Shown piece after piece: positions 13,252 to 13,515 of a DNA stretch of 13,515 nucleotides; within the stretch, counting starts at the first letter, position 1; each line of letters opens with the position of its first letter. A model generated the notes under the pieces. That model did no database searches and was not told the origin of the DNA. It was given only the letters and a program-made list of their open reading frames with translations. The position numbers were made by a program, and so were the translations under genes. The stretch covers positions 1 to 13,515 of the forward strand of contig JAFGEY010000325.1 of the NCBI GenBank assembly GCA_016931365.1. The letters are read 5' to 3'. This DNA comes from Anaerolineae bacterium (GTDB lineage Bacteria; Chloroflexota; Anaerolineae; JAFGEY01).

Positions 13252-13515
13252 CTATTCTTGCTTGGCTCCACAGTTGCCACAGAACTTGGTGCCCGCTGCA
13301 ATTTCTTGGCCGCACTGTACGCAGAAGCGTTTGGCCGGGGCTTCGGGCATTTTGGTGCCACAGTTGCCGCAGAACTTGGTGCCTGCCGGGTTCTGATGCC
13401 CGCACGAAGGGCAGGCGACGGTCGCTGCTGCGGCGGCTGGTGCGGCCGGGGCCGGCGCGGCCGGCTGTTGAGGCTGCATCCCGCCTTGGAAGGCCTGTGC
13501 CATCATCTGGCCCAT
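13252..13515 (-). CDS. C-terminal zinc-ribbon tail, probably of an SPFH-domain protein (N-terminus outside window)
   Basis: The last 88 or so codons of a gene entering from the right. The visible part runs from a Gly/Met/Gln-rich stretch (MGQMMAQAFQGGMQPQQ) through a Pro/Ala linker into two zinc ribbons: CPSCGHQNPAGTKFCGNCG and, nearer the end, CVQCGQEIAAGTKFCGNCG. Each has paired CxxC motifs that should bind one zinc. From memory this layout (GQ-rich helix, PA linker, C-terminal zinc ribbons) is typical of SPFH-domain 'virion core protein YdjL-like' proteins, which act at membranes. The diagnostic SPFH domain is outside the window, so the name is tentative. The Met at the window edge is probably internal, not the start. 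The gene ends with TAG at 13254-13252 and is followed by a clear terminator. Confidence 0.7.
   Translation of the reverse strand: MGQMMAQAFQGGMQPQQPAAPAPAAPAAAAATVACPSCGHQNPAGTKFCGNCGTKMPEAPAKRFCVQCGQEIAAGTKFCGNCGAKQE

Noticed and set aside
1..13515. tRNA, rRNA, CRISPR array, riboswitch or phage genes
   Set aside because: No cloverleaf-like segment, conserved rRNA stretch, regularly spaced direct repeat with spacers, or phage structural or integrase motif was seen.

Overview
This is a GC-rich bacterial window of tightly packed genes, with no rRNA, tRNA, CRISPR array or recognisable transposase. The most likely source is a Chloroflexota (Anaerolineae-like) genome. I infer this from secreted proteins with VVVTATP or TPTP-type linkers, giant STAND ATPases including a zinc-ribbon/cyclase/AAA/TPR protein, and a conserved protein family (often labelled 'quinate 5-dehydrogenase') that I associate with this phylum. 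No marker gene is present, so the taxonomy is inference.

Layout. (1) Positions 1-2828, minus strand: a three-gene operon runs from 2828 down to 566. It encodes a conserved protein of uncertain function, a MobA-like nucleotidyltransferase and a PAP2 phosphatase, each joined to the next by a 4-nt stop/start overlap. An M20-type metallopeptidase follows and runs off the window start. (2) Positions 2829-3051: an intergenic region with the operon promoter and a perfect 20-bp inverted repeat that looks like a small MITE-type element. (3) Positions 3052-5772, minus strand: a 906-residue membrane-anchored NACHT ATPase fused to a C-terminal FGE-sulfatase-like domain. (4) A 161-bp divergent promoter region with two short palindromes separates it from mutY (5934-7064, plus), whose product carries a C-terminal MutT-like domain with a nearly complete Nudix box and whose mRNA appears leaderless. 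(5) Positions 7054-7117: a structured ACAGGAT repeat that also supplies the mutY stop codon. (6) Positions 7173-10922, plus: a 1249-residue zinc-ribbon/class III cyclase/AAA/TPR regulator, closed by a bidirectional terminator. (7) Positions 10988-13117, minus: a two-gene unit, first a lipoprotein of the 5'-nucleotidase-like metallophosphatase fold, then a uroporphyrinogen-decarboxylase-family protein with a methyltransferase-type zinc motif. (8) Positions 13192-13515, minus: a terminator and the zinc-ribbon tail of a gene entering from the right, probably an SPFH-domain protein.

How it fits together. Most of the window is housekeeping or conserved-hypothetical. The unusual part is the centre, where two very large STAND-type signalling ATPases flank a DNA-repair gene. 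The NACHT-FGE protein is the best candidate for an undescribed sensing or defence module: it has a membrane hairpin, a putative operator in its promoter and a base-composition shift at the FGE junction. All functional links between neighbours are inference from position only.
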